A stretch of 64,000 bases of DNA from Diaphorobacter nitroreducens (GTDB taxonomy: Bacteria > Pseudomonadota > Gammaproteobacteria > Burkholderiales > Burkholderiaceae_C): contig RJVL01000001.1 in NCBI GenBank assembly GCA_003755025.1, forward strand, positions 372,001 to 436,000, in the 5' to 3' direction. Made by a program: the position numbers and the translations under genes. This document shows positions 55,948 through 64,000 of the stretch, one piece after another. Position 1 is the first letter of the stretch. Each line of letters starts with the position of its first letter. The notes under the pieces were generated by a model. The model was given only the letters and a program-made list of their open reading frames with translations, did no database searches and was not told the DNA's origin.

Positions 55948-56133
55948 CTATTTGATGGCTTTGCGCGCGGCCCCGATACCCAGCAGCGCGAGCACCACGA
56001 ACAGCACGGCCAATACCAGGAACACCACGAACAGCACCTTGGCGATGGCGGCCGAGCCAGCGGCCACGCCGGTGAACCCGAGCGCGCCGGCGATGAGCGA
56101 AATGATGGCAAAGATGATCGCGTACTTGAGCAT
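55948..56133 (-). CDS. DUF1328 (YtjA-like) small membrane protein
   Basis: A 61-residue peptide: [58 protein letters not shown]. Two membrane segments separated by a GFTG-AAGSA loop are exactly the DUF1328 pattern. The ATG is preceded by AAGGAGG (minus strand). In enterobacteria such genes are often stress- or membrane-related, but the function is unknown. Confidence 0.92.
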   Translation of the reverse strand: MLKYAIIFAIISLIAGALGFTGVAAGSAAIAKVLFVVFLVLAVLFVVLALLGIGAARKAIK

Positions 56134-56229
56134 GGGATAGGCCTCCTTGGGATGGGCAGCCGGCGGGTGCGGCGGCTGGGCATCAGAGTAGGGGCGCTGG
56201 CGCAGGCACTCCGTCATCTGGCGAAACCG

Positions 56230-56380
56230 CAGCGTGTAGGAGGGTGTTGACAGTGCTGCCGGTTATCGCAGCGCATGCAGCGCCACGCCGCCGGCGATCG
56301 GCGCGCACAATAAGAGAGGAATCCGGCCCTGGGTTGAGTGCCAGGAAATGCACGCCGGCAACAAGAAGAAACTGTTCCAG
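56230..56380 (-). pseudogene. Remnant of a LysE-family transporter N-terminus
   Basis: The minus strand from 56380 encodes LEQFLLVAGVHFLALNPGPDSSLIVRAD, very close to the first helix and PGPD motif of LysE/RhtB exporters, then [18 protein letters not shown]. After that the similarity ends, and the rest of the about 200-residue protein is missing. No start codon lies at the expected place. Confidence 0.55.
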
Positions 56381-56544
56381 CGTCCTTACCCTTGTGTTGG
56401 CGCGGTGCGCAAAGGCGTGCCGCGCGGGGCGCAGCCTGGACGCGTGGAGCCGGGGTGTATTGGAAAAAATGGCGTCTGCAAGGGCATACATGCGCGGCCT
56501 TGCCCAGCAGGGCATCGCTGCGGCCCTGCAGCAGGCCGCCGCCC

Positions 56545-56710
56545 TTAGCGCCGAGAATCTCCCGGCGCAGCCGCCACGCGTTCGCGCAATGCGTTGTGGA
56601 AGTGGCGCTGGTCCTAAAAGCCCAGTTCCTGCGCCACCGTGGCCGGCGCACCTCCAGCGGCCAGCAGCGCGCGCGGCGTTGATACCCGCGCCTGCACAGG
56701 CTTACAAGCC
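56545..56710 (-). pseudogene. Remnant of an AraC-family regulator C-terminus
   Basis: The minus strand encodes PVQARVSTPRALLAAGGAP, ATVAQELGF, an in-frame TAG (56616-56614), then DQRHFHNALRERVAAAPGD and TAA. This is the second helix-turn-helix of AraC proteins (LGFxDQxHFxxxxR). The stop and missing N-terminus show decay. AraC regulators next to LysE transporters are common, so both fragments may come from one lost pair. Confidence 0.55.
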
Positions 56711-56893
56711 GGCCGCTTGGCGCCGCGCGGCGGCGTACTGGTCTGCGTTCGCAACGCGGCGGGATACGAACTCCGCCCCCAAGCTCAGGGACTGCCTGGA
56801 CGCAGACGTGGGGTTCATAGCCCCGCCGCTGCACGCAGCGCCTGGGCTTTGTGCCGCAAGGCTGCCGCACCCGCTGGTGGGGGTCGCCGTGCC

Positions 56894-58075
56894 TTACAGC
56901 CCGGCCGCTGCACGCAGCGCGGCAGCCTTGTCCGTCCTCTCCCAGGTGAACTCGGGTTCCTCGCGGCCAAAGTGGCCGTAGGCGGCGGTCTTCGCGTAGA
57001 TGGGGCGCAGCAGGTCCAGCATCTGGATGATGCCCTTGGGGCGCAGGTCGAAGTGCTCCTGCACCAGCTGGGCGATCTGGTCGTCGGGGATCACGCCGGT
57101 GCCCTCGGTGTACACGGTGATATTCATCGGGCGCGCCACGCCGATGGCATAAGCCACCTGGATCTGGCACTGGCGCGCCAGGCCGGCGGCCACGATGTTC
57201 TTGGCCACGTAGCGCGCAGCGTAGGCGGCGCTGCGGTCGACCTTCGTCGGATCCTTGCCGCTGAATGCGCCGCCGCCGTGCGGGCAGGCGCCGCCGTAGG
57301 TGTCCACGATGATCTTGCGGCCCGTCAGGCCGCAGTCGCCCTGCGGCCCGCCGATGACGAAGCGACCCGTGGGGTTGATGAGGTACTTGGTGTCCTGCAG
57401 CCATTCCTTGGGCAGCACCGGCTTGATGATCTCCTCGATGATGGCCTCGGTGAAGCTGGCCTTCATTTTGGTCGCCGTCTCGCTCTGGTCGGGGCTGTGC
57501 TGGGTGGAGAGCACCACGGTGTCGATGCTGTGGGGCTTGCCGTCCACGTAGCGCATGGTCACCTGGCTCTTGGCGTCCGGGCGCAGGAAGGGCAGGCGGC
57601 CGTCCTTGCGCAACTGGGCCTGGCGCTCGACCAGGCGGTGCGCGTAGTAGATGGGCGCGGGCATCAGCTCGGGCGTCTCGTCGCAGGCGTAGCCGAACAT
57701 CAAGCCCTGGTCGCCCGCGCCGGTGTTCAGGTGGTCGTCGCTGGCGTGGTCCACGCCCTGGGCGATGTCGTTGGACTGCTTGTCGTAGGCCACGAGCACT
57801 GCGCAGCCCTTGTAGTCGATGCCGTACTCGGTGTTGTCGTAGCCGATGCGCTTGATGGTGTCGCGCGCCACCTGGATGTAGTCCACGTGTGCGTTGGTGG
57901 TGATCTCGCCGGCCAGTACCACCAGGCCGGTGTTGGTCAGCGTCTCGGCTGCCACGCGGCTGCGGGGGTCTTGCGTGAAGATCGCGTCCAGGATGGCGTC
58001 GGAGATCTGATCCGCCACCTTGTCGGGGTGGCCTTCAGAGACCGATTCGGACGTGAAGAGGAAATCGTTCGCCAT
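56894..58075 (-). CDS. metK: S-adenosylmethionine synthase
   Basis: A 393-residue enzyme joining methionine and ATP to [31 protein letters not shown] is the diagnostic start, then [78 protein letters not shown] made here feeds the methyltransferases of the glycan locus as well as the cell at large. The leader (58076-58207) contains hairpins and is shared with the divergent acyltransferase operon. Confidence 0.98.
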   Translation of the reverse strand: MANDFLFTSESVSEGHPDKVADQISDAILDAIFTQDPRSRVAAETLTNTGLVVLAGEITTNAHVDYIQVARDTIKRIGYDNTEYGIDYKGCAVLVAYDKQSNDIAQGVDHASDDHLNTGAGDQGLMFGYACDETPELMPAPIYYAHRLVERQAQLRKDGRLPFLRPDAKSQVTMRYVDGKPHSIDTVVLSTQHSPDQSETATKMKASFTEAIIEEIIKPVLPKEWLQDTKYLINPTGRFVIGGPQGDCGLTGRKIIVDTYGGACPHGGGAFSGKDPTKVDRSAAYAARYVAKNIVAAGLARQCQIQVAYAIGVARPMNITVYTEGTGVIPDDQIAQLVQEHFDLRPKGIIQMLDLLRPIYAKTAAYGHFGREEPEFTWERTDKAAALRAAAGL

Positions 58076-58207
58076 TTGAATAAACTCCGTGTTGTCAGCA
58101 TTTGGGCGTTGCCCAGAGCCTCATGGAGCCTCGGCGAACGCTTTAGCAGTTGTGTTTAACGTCGCCCTGCAAGTTGCTCATTTAACTCGGCGACGACCGT
58201 CATTGTA
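58076..58207. promoter_or_regulatory. Divergent metK / acyltransferase control region
   Basis: 132 bases separate two start codons. On the metK side are a TGGGC-GTT-GCCCA hairpin (58103-58115) and a seven-base direct repeat GAGCCTC (58116-58122 and 58126-58132). On the acyltransferase side is an inverted repeat CGTCGCC/GGCGACG (58160-58166 and 58189-58195). I cannot match these to a known SAM or SAH riboswitch. Promoter boxes are not clear. Confidence 0.4.
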
Positions 58208-59083
58208 ATGTCATCCCTCTTTCGGCTCGTTTCCGCGCTGCCCTTGTGGTTGCTGCATGTCATTGGCGCGGCGCTTGGCTGGGTGGCGTTTTGCGCATCG
58301 CCCACCTACCGCCGCCGCTTCATCGACAACGCCGCGCGCGCGGGTTATGCCTTGCGTGACGTGCGTGCGGCCATAGCGCACGCGGGGCGCATGGTGGCCG
58401 AGGCGCCGCGTCTGTGGCTGCGGCCCGAGCCGCCGGCCTGCGAGATACACGGGGCCGAATGCGTGCAACGGGCCTGGGGCCAAGGCCGCGGCATCGTGTT
58501 CCTCACGCCGCACATCGGTTGTTTCGAGTTGTCGGTGCAGGCGGCGGCGCGGCGCTGGTCGCCGGAGCACGGCCCCATCACCATCCTGTACCGGCCCGCG
58601 CGCCAGCGCTGGCTGGCCGAGGTGATGCAGACCGCGCGCAACCGCCCCGGCATCCAGGCCGTGCCCACCACGTTGCAGGGCGTGCGCCAGATGATCAAGG
58701 CGCTGCGGCGCGGCGAGGCGGTGGGCCTGCTGCCTGACCAGGTGCCGCCGCAGGGGCTGGGGGTGTGGTCGCCGTTCTTCGGCCGCCCGGCCTACACCAT
58801 GACGCTGGCTGCGCGCCTGGTGCAGCAGACCGGTGCGGCGGTGATCCTGGCGCGGTGCGAGCGCCTGCCACGCGGGCGCGGCTATGTGTTGCACCTGGAG
58901 GATTTGCCCCAGCCGCTGGCGCCTACACTCGACGCGGCCGTGCTGCAGCTCAACCAAGCCATGGAATACCTCATCCGCCAAAGCCCCGACCAATACCTGT
59001 GGGGCTACGCCCGCTACAAGCAGCCCCGCGCGGAGATGCATACCTCTGCCGGGGCCGATGCACCGCCGGAGGGCCGCGCATGA
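58208..59083 (+). CDS. Lysophospholipid / lipid A acyltransferase (LpxL/HtrB type), first copy
   Basis: A 291-residue membrane-anchored acyltransferase. The N-terminal hydrophobic helix (ALPLWLLHVIGAALGWVAFC) is followed by GIVFLTPHIGCFELS, a variant of the family HxxxxD/E motif (H-IGCFE), then TILYRPAR, GEAVGLLPDQVPPQGLGVWSPFFGRPAYT and LARCERL. LpxL/LpxM enzymes add secondary acyl chains to lipid A. The second gene overlaps it (ATGA). Which chain each one adds cannot be read from the sequence. Confidence 0.9.
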   Translation: MSSLFRLVSALPLWLLHVIGAALGWVAFCASPTYRRRFIDNAARAGYALRDVRAAIAHAGRMVAEAPRLWLRPEPPACEIHGAECVQRAWGQGRGIVFLTPHIGCFELSVQAAARRWSPEHGPITILYRPARQRWLAEVMQTARNRPGIQAVPTTLQGVRQMIKALRRGEAVGLLPDQVPPQGLGVWSPFFGRPAYTMTLAARLVQQTGAAVILARCERLPRGRGYVLHLEDLPQPLAPTLDAAVLQLNQAMEYLIRQSPDQYLWGYARYKQPRAEMHTSAGADAPPEGRA

Positions 59084-59952
59084 TGGCGCGCGCGGGCATC
59101 GCGCTGCTGAATCTGCTGGGCCGCCTGCCGCTGCCGGCGCTGCGCGCGCTGGGGCGGTTCATCGGCCGGGTGCTGTTCGTGCTGGCCGTGCCGCGGCGCA
59201 GGGTGGCGCTGCGCAACCTGGCCCTGTGCTTCCCGGAGGTGTCCGAGTCGCAGCGCCGCGCGTGGGCGCGCGAGTCCTTCGTGGTGTTCTGCCAGACCTT
59301 CCTGGACCGCGGCTGGTTGTGGTCGGGCTCCGAGGCGCTGGTGCGCAGCCGCGTGAAGCTGGTGGGCGCGCTGCACGAGCTGGAAGGCGACACGCCAACC
59401 ATCGTCTTCGCGCCGCACTTCTACAGCATGGACGCAGGCGGCCTCGCCTTGCCGCTGAACACACGGCGCGAGTTCACCTCGATCTTCGCCACCAACCCCG
59501 ACCCGGTGTTGGACGCATGGTTCATGGCGGGCCGCCAGCGCTTTGGCAACGTGCGCATGCTCAACCGCGCCGACGGTGTGAAACCCATCATCTCGTGCCT
59601 GCGCAAGGGCGGGCTGCTGTACCTGCTGCCCGACATGGACTACGGCAGGAACGACTCGGTGTTCGTGCCCTTCTTCGCCATGCCGGACGCGGCCACCATC
59701 CCGTCACTGTCGCGCTTTGCGCGCCTGGGGCGCGCCAAGGTGGTGGCGCTGTACAGCCGCATGACGCCCGAGGGCTACGTGGCCGAGCTGACCCCCGCCT
59801 GGGACCACTTTCCCACCGAGGACCATGTGGCCGACACGGCGCGCATGAACCGCGAGCTGGAAGCCGCCATCCGCACCATGCCCGCGCAGTACTACTGGGT
59901 GCACAAGCGCTTCAAGACCCGCCCGGAGGGGCAGAATTCGGTGTATCAGTAA
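59080..59952 (+). CDS. Lipid A acyltransferase (LpxL/LpxM type), second copy
   Basis: A 290-residue paralogue of the upstream gene. VALRNLALCFPEVSESQRRAWARESF is the common N-terminal block, TIVFAPHFYSMDAGG the catalytic H-x4-D motif, then KGGLLYLLPDMDYGRNDSVFVPFFAMPDAATIPSLSRFARLGRAKVVALYSRM and the RMNRELEAAIRTMPAQYYWVHKRFKTRP end. It probably adds a secondary fatty acid to lipid A. The start overlaps the preceding stop; a second ATG follows immediately. A dispersed repeat starts at its stop codon. Confidence 0.92.
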   Translation: MMARAGIALLNLLGRLPLPALRALGRFIGRVLFVLAVPRRRVALRNLALCFPEVSESQRRAWARESFVVFCQTFLDRGWLWSGSEALVRSRVKLVGALHELEGDTPTIVFAPHFYSMDAGGLALPLNTRREFTSIFATNPDPVLDAWFMAGRQRFGNVRMLNRADGVKPIISCLRKGGLLYLLPDMDYGRNDSVFVPFFAMPDAATIPSLSRFARLGRAKVVALYSRMTPEGYVAELTPAWDHFPTEDHVADTARMNRELEAAIRTMPAQYYWVHKRFKTRPEGQNSVYQ

Positions 59953-59994
59953 AAATGGCTCTAGCGCTTATCTGGTAAGCGCTAGCAGCTACGG
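59951..59994. repeat. Dispersed palindromic repeat after the second acyltransferase
   Basis: It reads GTAAAAATGGCTCTAGCGCT, TATCTGGTAAGCGCTAGCAG, CTACGG. AGCGCTTA/TAAGCGCT forms a perfect palindromic stem around TCTGG. It is one of the cleanest copies. The TAA of the acyltransferase lies at its left edge, and it also separates that gene from the convergent alpha/beta hydrolase. Confidence 0.75.
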
Positions 59995-59997
59995 AAA

Positions 59998-60927
59998 TCA
60001 TAGTTCCTGGCGAAGAAGATCCGCCAGGGTGTCGCGCACCAGCCCCGGCTGCTCGTGCACCACCCAGTGCGTGGCGCCCGGCACCTGCTGCACCTGCAGG
60101 CGTGGCACCCAGGCTTGGAGCCCCTGCAGCAGACCGGGCAGCAACGCGGGGTCGTCCATGCCCCACAGCACTTGCGTGGGTACGGACACCTGCAGCATGT
60201 CGGCGGGCAGCGTGAGGGAGCGGATGTCCGGCGTCCCGTCGTCCTGGGAAGACGAGGGCAGCGGCGGCCGCAGCGGACTGGCACGGTAGTAGTTGCAAGG
60301 CCCGGCAAGCCCCGCCGCCCACTGCGCGCGGTAGTGCGCGCGCAGTGCAGGGGTGAGCCAGCCGGGCGCGCTGCCATCGGCGCGGCGAAAGAAGCCGAAC
60401 AGGCGCGCGAAATCGTTCTCGGCCAGCAGCGACTCGGCATCGGGGCGGCACAGGAAGTGCATGTACGCACTGGCCTCCTGCTGCGCGGCACTACTCTGCA
60501 ATTCGCGCAAGAAGGCGCCAGGGTGCGGCGCGTTGATGACCATCAGGCGCTTGAGCAGTCCGGGATGCTGGTTGGCCAGGTTCCAGGCCACGGCCCCGCC
60601 CCAGTCGTGTGCCACCAGCGCGGCCAGCGGCGTGCCGGCACCGGCTTCCTGGGCGATCAGCGCGGCGATGTCCTGCACCAGATGTTTGGGGCGGTAGGCC
60701 TCTATCGCAGCCGGCGCGCTGGAGGGTGCATAGCCGCGCAGCCAGGGCGCCACGCAGCGGTAGCCGCCGTGTGCCGGATCGGCGAAATGGCCCAGCAGCG
60801 CGTCCCAGATAAACGCGCCTTCGGGAAAGCCGTGCAGGAACAGCAGCACCGGGCGCCCCGGCATGCCGGCCACGCGGCAGTGCAGCGTGATGCCGTGCGG
60901 CAGTGTGTGGGTGATCGTCTCCGCCAT
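59998..60927 (-). CDS. Alpha/beta hydrolase (epoxide hydrolase / haloalkane dehalogenase-like)
   Basis: A 309-residue alpha/beta hydrolase. The oxyanion motif FLHGFPEGAFIW is the HGFPE type of epoxide hydrolases, the nucleophile Asp is in LVAHDWGGAVAWNLA, the acid in LWGMDDPALLPGL and the His in VPGATHWVVHEQP. The cap region has Trp and Tyr residues (LTPALRAHYRAQW, CNYYRAS). An Asp nucleophile excludes a Ser esterase. Whether it acts on epoxides or C-halogen bonds is unresolved. Confidence 0.87.
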   Translation of the reverse strand: MAETITHTLPHGITLHCRVAGMPGRPVLLFLHGFPEGAFIWDALLGHFADPAHGGYRCVAPWLRGYAPSSAPAAIEAYRPKHLVQDIAALIAQEAGAGTPLAALVAHDWGGAVAWNLANQHPGLLKRLMVINAPHPGAFLRELQSSAAQQEASAYMHFLCRPDAESLLAENDFARLFGFFRRADGSAPGWLTPALRAHYRAQWAAGLAGPCNYYRASPLRPPLPSSSQDDGTPDIRSLTLPADMLQVSVPTQVLWGMDDPALLPGLLQGLQAWVPRLQVQQVPGATHWVVHEQPGLVRDTLADLLRQEL

Positions 60928-60937
60928 ACGCTACGCC

Positions 60938-60983
60938 TTTCATAGCTGCCAGCGCTTGATGGACGGGCGCTGGCGTCAGTTTT
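60938..60983. repeat. Dispersed palindromic repeat overlapping the end of engB
   Basis: It reads TTTCATAGCTGCCAGCGCTT, GATGGACGGGCGCTGGCGTC, AGTTTTGG. CCAGCGC/GCGCTGG forms the stem. The TGA of engB (60978-60976) falls in its right flank, so the last residues and the stop may come from repeat insertion. Confidence 0.7.
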
Positions 60984-61698
60984 GGTCTTCAGATGGCGGC
61001 AGGGCTTCCACGGCCGCATCCTCTTTTTGGACGGGGTGGGCCCACTGCCACAGCAGTTGCGCCACTTCGTCCACGCCCTGCTTCTTGAGCGCGGAGAACA
61101 TCCTGACCTCACCGCCGCCGGCCTGCAGTCGCGTGATGGACAGTGCCTTGGCCTGCTCGGCGCGCGTGAGCTTGTCGGCCTTGGTGAGCAGCACCAGGAA
61201 CTTGAGCCCTGCCTCCACGCGCGGCCGCACGGCGTTCAGCAGCGCCTCGTCCAGCTCGGTCAGGCCCAGGCGCGGGTCGCACAGCAGCACGATGGCGGTG
61301 AGACTTTCGCGGCTCACCAGGTAGCTCAGCATCACTTGCTGCCAGCGCAGCTTGTCCGAGCGCGACACGGCCGCGTAGCCGTAGCCCGGCAGATCGGCCA
61401 GCACCGCGTCCGTCGCGCCCTGCTTGCCCAGCGCGAACAGGTTGATGTGCTGGGTGCGCCCGGGCTTCTTGGATGCAAACGCCAGTTGGCGCTGCTGGGT
61501 GAGGGTGTTGATGCAGGTGGATTTGCCTGCGTTGGAGCGGCCCACGAAGGCGATCTCGGGCACCTCGATGGCGGGCAAATGGTGCAACTGCGCGGCCGTC
61601 GTCAGGAAGCGCGCGGTGTGCATCCACCCCATGGCGACCTTGGCGTCCGGCGCTGGCGGGAGGGAGCCAGCAACTGGCGCATGTGATGTGGTCGGCAT
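60976..61698 (-). CDS. engB: Ribosome biogenesis GTP-binding protein EngB (YihA/YsxC)
   Basis: A 240-residue GTPase for large-subunit assembly. Motifs: G1 FVGRSNAGKSTCINTL, PGRTQHINLF, G3 DLPGYGYA, G4 VLLTKADKL, and the G5-like MFSALKKQGVDEV. The start MPTTSHAPVAG at 61698 is chosen because it gives the usual N-terminal helix and avoids the overlap with cytochrome c4. The C-terminal tail (HPVQKEDAAVEALPPSEDQN) extends beyond the normal fold, and its very end lies in repeat DNA. Confidence 0.94.
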   Translation of the reverse strand: MPTTSHAPVAGSLPPAPDAKVAMGWMHTARFLTTAAQLHHLPAIEVPEIAFVGRSNAGKSTCINTLTQQRQLAFASKKPGRTQHINLFALGKQGATDAVLADLPGYGYAAVSRSDKLRWQQVMLSYLVSRESLTAIVLLCDPRLGLTELDEALLNAVRPRVEAGLKFLVLLTKADKLTRAEQAKALSITRLQAGGGEVRMFSALKKQGVDEVAQLLWQWAHPVQKEDAAVEALPPSEDQN

Positions 61699-61782
61699 AT
61701 ATGGGTTTTCCAAGGGATAGGGCGAAACAGGGGGCATTGTAGAATCGCGGGGTTTTGCGCTCATAACACAAGATCCCCCGAT

Positions 61783-62421
61783 ATGAAGTTGCTCGCCTCT
61801 CTGCTGATGGCTGCCGCACTGGCAGTCCCCGCTGCCTCGGCCCTTGCCGCAGGCGAAACCCCGGCGCCGCAAAAGGCAGCGAAGCCTGATCTCGTGAAGG
61901 GCGAGGCCAGCTACGCCGCCGTGTGCGCCGCCTGCCACGCCGCCGACGGCAATTCCACCATCGCAGCCAACCCCAAGCTGGCGCAACAGCATCCGGAATA
62001 CCTGGTCAAGCAGCTGCAGGAGTTCAAGGCCGGCAAGCGCGCTGACCCGATCATGCAAGGCATGGCCGCCATCCTCTCCGAGGACGACATGCGCAACGTG
62101 TCGTGGTGGCTGGCCTCCAAGCAAGCCAAGGAAGGCTTTGCCAAGGACAAGGATCTGGTCGCCATGGGCGAACGCATCTACCGCGGCGGCATCCAGGAGC
62201 GCAACATTGCCGCCTGCGCCGGCTGCCACAGCCCCAACGGTTCCGGCATTCCTGCCCAGTACCCGCGCCTGTCGGGCCAGCATGCCGACTACACGGTCAA
62301 GCAACTGGTGGACTTCCGCGACGGCAAGCGTGGCAACAACGTGCAGATGCGCGACGTGGCCGCCAAGCTCAACGACCGCGAGATCAAGGCCGTGGCTGAC
62401 TACATTGCCGGTTTGCGTTGA
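61783..62421 (+). CDS. Cytochrome c4 family diheme protein
   Basis: A 212-residue periplasmic protein. The signal peptide MKLLASLLMAAALAVPAASALA is cut before AGETP. Two heme sites, CAACH (near residue 48) and CAGCH (near 148), lie in two homologous cytochrome c domains, each with a Met ligand (DPIMQGMA and NVQMRDVA). This is cytochrome c4, an electron carrier to terminal oxidases or other acceptors. It is divergent from engB across about 85 bases, and upstream of the cytochrome c assembly gene resB. Confidence 0.93.
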   Translation: MKLLASLLMAAALAVPAASALAAGETPAPQKAAKPDLVKGEASYAAVCAACHAADGNSTIAANPKLAQQHPEYLVKQLQEFKAGKRADPIMQGMAAILSEDDMRNVSWWLASKQAKEGFAKDKDLVAMGERIYRGGIQERNIAACAGCHSPNGSGIPAQYPRLSGQHADYTVKQLVDFRDGKRGNNVQMRDVAAKLNDREIKAVADYIAGLR

Positions 62422-62490
62422 TTCACGTCAAATTTCCAGGGGTGCTCCGATGCGCCTTTGGAACCTACCGCCGATAATCGCACCCAAGAC

Positions 62491-62524
62491 GGGCGGGCTC
62501 ATCTGAACGGATGGCCCGCCCTTT
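62491..62524 (+). terminator. Possible terminator between cytochrome c4 and resB
   Basis: The stem GGGCGGGC/GCCCGCCC surrounds a 15-base loop and is followed by TTTCTC. The stem is strong but the T tract is short, so termination may be partial. The rest of the 170-base gap has no gene. Confidence 0.5.
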
Positions 62525-62589
62525 CTCATGGGCCTACGCACGCAGGGTTGACCGGCGTAGGTGGATTCCTCCCGGCCTTCGCGTCTTTC

Positions 62590-64000
62590 ATGTCTGACAC
62601 CACTTTCGGTCCTAGCAGCGCCCCCCGGACGCACGCCATGCGGTCGATGACCGAGCTGCTGGCGTCCATGCGCTTCGCGATCGCGTTGCTGACCGTGATC
62701 TGCATTGCCTCGGTGATCGGCACGGTGCTCAAGCAGCACGAGCCGGCCGTCAACTATGTGAACCAGTTCGGCCCGTTCTGGGCGGAGGTGTTCCTGGCGC
62801 TCAAGCTGAACGCGGTCTACAGCGCCTGGTGGTTCCTCGTGATCCTGGGCTTTCTGGTGGTCAGCACCTCGCTATGCATTGCCCGGCATGCACCCAAGTA
62901 TCTGGCCGACCTGCGCACCTACAAGGAAGACATCCGCGAGAAGAGCCTGCAGGCGTTCCACCACAAGGCCAGCGCGGAGCTGGCGGCCGAAACGCCCGAG
63001 GCGGCCGCGCGCCGCGTGGGCCAGCAACTGGTTGCCAAAGGCTGGAAGGTGCGCCTGCAGCAGCGCCAGACCCCGGCAGGTGACGGCTGGATGGTGGCCG
63101 CCAAGGCCGGTGCCGCCAACAAGCTGGGCTATATCGCCGCGCACAGCGCCATCGTGCTGGTGTGCCTGGGCGGCCTGCTGGACGGCGATCTCGTCGTGCG
63201 GGCACAGATGTGGTTTGGTGGCAAGACGCCCTATGCCGGCTCGGGATTGATCTCCGAGGTCAAGCCCGAACACCGGCTGTCCGAGCGCAATCCCACGTTC
63301 CGCGGCAATCTTGTGGTGGCCGAGGGCACGCAGTCCGGCACCGCCATCCTGAGCCAGTCCGACGGCGTATTGCTGCAGGAACTGCCGTTTGCCGTCGAGC
63401 TCAAGAAGTTCATCGTGGAGCATTACTCCACCGGTATGCCCAAGCTGTTCGCCAGCGAGATCGTGATCCACGACCGCGCCACGGGCGAGGCCACGCCGGC
63501 GCGCGTGGAGGTCAACCATCCCGTGAGCTACCGGGGCATCGAAATCTACCAATCCAGCTTTGACGATGGCGGCTCCGAAGTGCACCTGCGTGCGCGCCCC
63601 ATGGTGCCTGGCGCGGAGCCCTTCGATGTGCAAGGCGTGATCGGCGGCTCCACGCGCCTCACGCACTCGGGCTCGGGCGAAGGCATGACGCTGGAGTTCA
63701 CGGGGCTGCGGGTGCTCAATGTGGAGAACTTCGGCGATACCGGCGCCAGCGGTTCGGGCGCTGACGTGCGCAAGGTGGATCTGCGCGAATCGATCGAATC
63801 GCGCCTGGGTGCCGGCAACAAAACCGTGAGCAAGCGCGAACTGCGCAACGTAGGCCCCAGCATCACCTACAAGCTGCGCGATGCCGCGGGCCAGGCGCGG
63901 GAGTTCCACAATTTCATGCTGCCCGTGGACACGGGCGACGGTCAGCCCATGTATTTGCTGGGTGTGCGTGAGACCCCCGCGGAGCCCTTCCGCTACCTGC
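62590..64000 (+). CDS. resB: Cytochrome c biogenesis protein ResB (Ccs1), N-terminal part
   Basis: The frame from ATG 62590 (MSDTTFGPSS) is open to the window end, 470 codons. A membrane segment (RFAIALLTVICIASVIGTVLK) is followed by QHEPAVNYVNQFGPFWAEVFLALKLNAVYSAWWFLVILGFLVVSTSLCI and YLADLRTYKE, as in ResB/Ccs1. Another segment is near GAANKLGYIAAHSAIVLVCLGGLLDGDL. A long periplasmic domain then has NHPVSYRGIEIYQSSFDDGGS. ResB with ResC/CcsA delivers heme to apocytochromes in system II. The C-terminal helix is beyond the window. It fits the cytochrome c4 neighbour. Confidence 0.95.
   Translation, partial: MSDTTFGPSSAPRTHAMRSMTELLASMRFAIALLTVICIASVIGTVLKQHEPAVNYVNQFGPFWAEVFLALKLNAVYSAWWFLVILGFLVVSTSLCIARHAPKYLADLRTYKEDIREKSLQAFHHKASAELAAETPEAAARRVGQQLVAKGWKVRLQQRQTPAGDGWMVAAKAGAANKLGYIAAHSAIVLVCLGGLLDGDLVVRAQMWFGGKTPYAGSGLISEVKPEHRLSERNPTFRGNLVVAEGTQSGTAILSQSDGVLLQELPFAVELKKFIVEHYSTGMPKLFASEIVIHDRATGEATPARVEVNHPVSYRGIEIYQSSFDDGGSEVHLRARPMVPGAEPFDVQGVIGGSTRLTHSGSGEGMTLEFTGLRVLNVENFGDTGASGSGADVRKVDLRESIESRLGAGNKTVSKRELRNVGPSITYKLRDAAGQAREFHNFMLPVDTGDGQPMYLLGVRETPAEPFRYL

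Larger units (their letters stand above)
56134..56893. other. Gene-poor region with decayed genes
   Basis: 760 bases between the DUF1328 gene and metK have no intact gene. Two recognisable minus-strand fragments are present, LysE-like at 56230-56380 and AraC-like at 56545-56710, both listed separately. The repeated string CCGCTGCACGCAGCGC occurs at 56828 and again at the metK end near 56905. I see no promoter or RNA that I can defend. Confidence 0.6.

Noticed and set aside
56214..56893. Open frames on both strands in the gap before metK as intact genes
   Set aside because: No ribosome sites or consistent family match; only short fossil fragments of LysE and AraC are recognisable.
58076..58207. 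A SAM-II or SAH riboswitch before metK
   Set aside because: The required pseudoknot strands and consensus loops could not be found by eye.

Overview
The window looks like a chromosomal segment of a high-GC betaproteobacterium of the family Comamonadaceae (Acidovorax or a close relative). This rests on gene content and protein flavour: Omp32-like porins, a short divergent GspC, Coq7, cytochrome c4 beside ResB, and CIRCE-controlled groESL. No 16S gene is present, so the genus is inferred. The DNA is mostly GC-rich. A clear AT-rich stretch, about 38.9-44.9 kb, marks recently acquired glycan genes.

Layout. 1-4.4 kb: type II secretion pseudopilin operon gspG-H-I-J-K-L on the minus strand (gspL leaves the window), with gspC divergent. 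4.4-5.8 kb: end of cobalamin assembly (cobC, cobS). 5.9-8.9 kb: ilvA, a candidate small RNA, an OsmC-like protein and coq7. 9.2-11.7 kb: two general porins, each with its own terminator. 12.0-20.7 kb: a peptide-type ABC importer with two binding proteins, two permeases, two ATPases and an embedded M20 amidohydrolase. 20.9-23.4 kb: a lipoprotein 5'-nucleotidase and a PEBP protein. 23.6-28.6 kb: hexR-zwf divergent from tal-pgi (glucose-6-phosphate metabolism). 28.7-29.8 kb: a diguanylate cyclase whose N-terminus is out of frame. 30.1-32.3 kb: groES-groL with CIRCE and a promoter.

32.5-53.8 kb is a surface-polysaccharide locus. It holds a DUF2304 protein, ManC and a glycosyltransferase, then dTDP-rhamnose synthesis (rmlB-D-A-C). 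An AT-rich block follows: Wzm/Wzt exporter, sulfotransferase, TylF-type and class I methyltransferases, and a WbsX-like protein. Divergent or neighbouring genes encode PAPS supply (cysD, fused cysN-cysC), PAP removal (cysQ) and a TauE/SafE sulfur-anion exporter. A two-domain glycosyltransferase and a membrane-TPR protein close the locus. Read together these suggest an exported rhamnose- and/or mannose-containing glycan that is sulfated and methylated. CysD carries an extra N-terminal region of about 190 residues that I cannot assign.

53.9-64.0 kb: NAD salvage (NadM-Nudix, nicotinamidase-like), a DUF1328 peptide, gene remnants (LysE-like and AraC-like), metK, two LpxL-type acyltransferases, an alpha/beta hydrolase, engB, cytochrome c4 and the start of resB.

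A dispersed palindromic repeat (core roughly AGCGCTTG-n-CAAGCGCTAGCAGCTA) occurs about ten times. Most copies are intergenic. Some encode protein: a signal peptide in the second peptide-binding protein, a membrane segment in CobS, a loop in Pgi, and the C-termini of EngB and the nicotinamidase.
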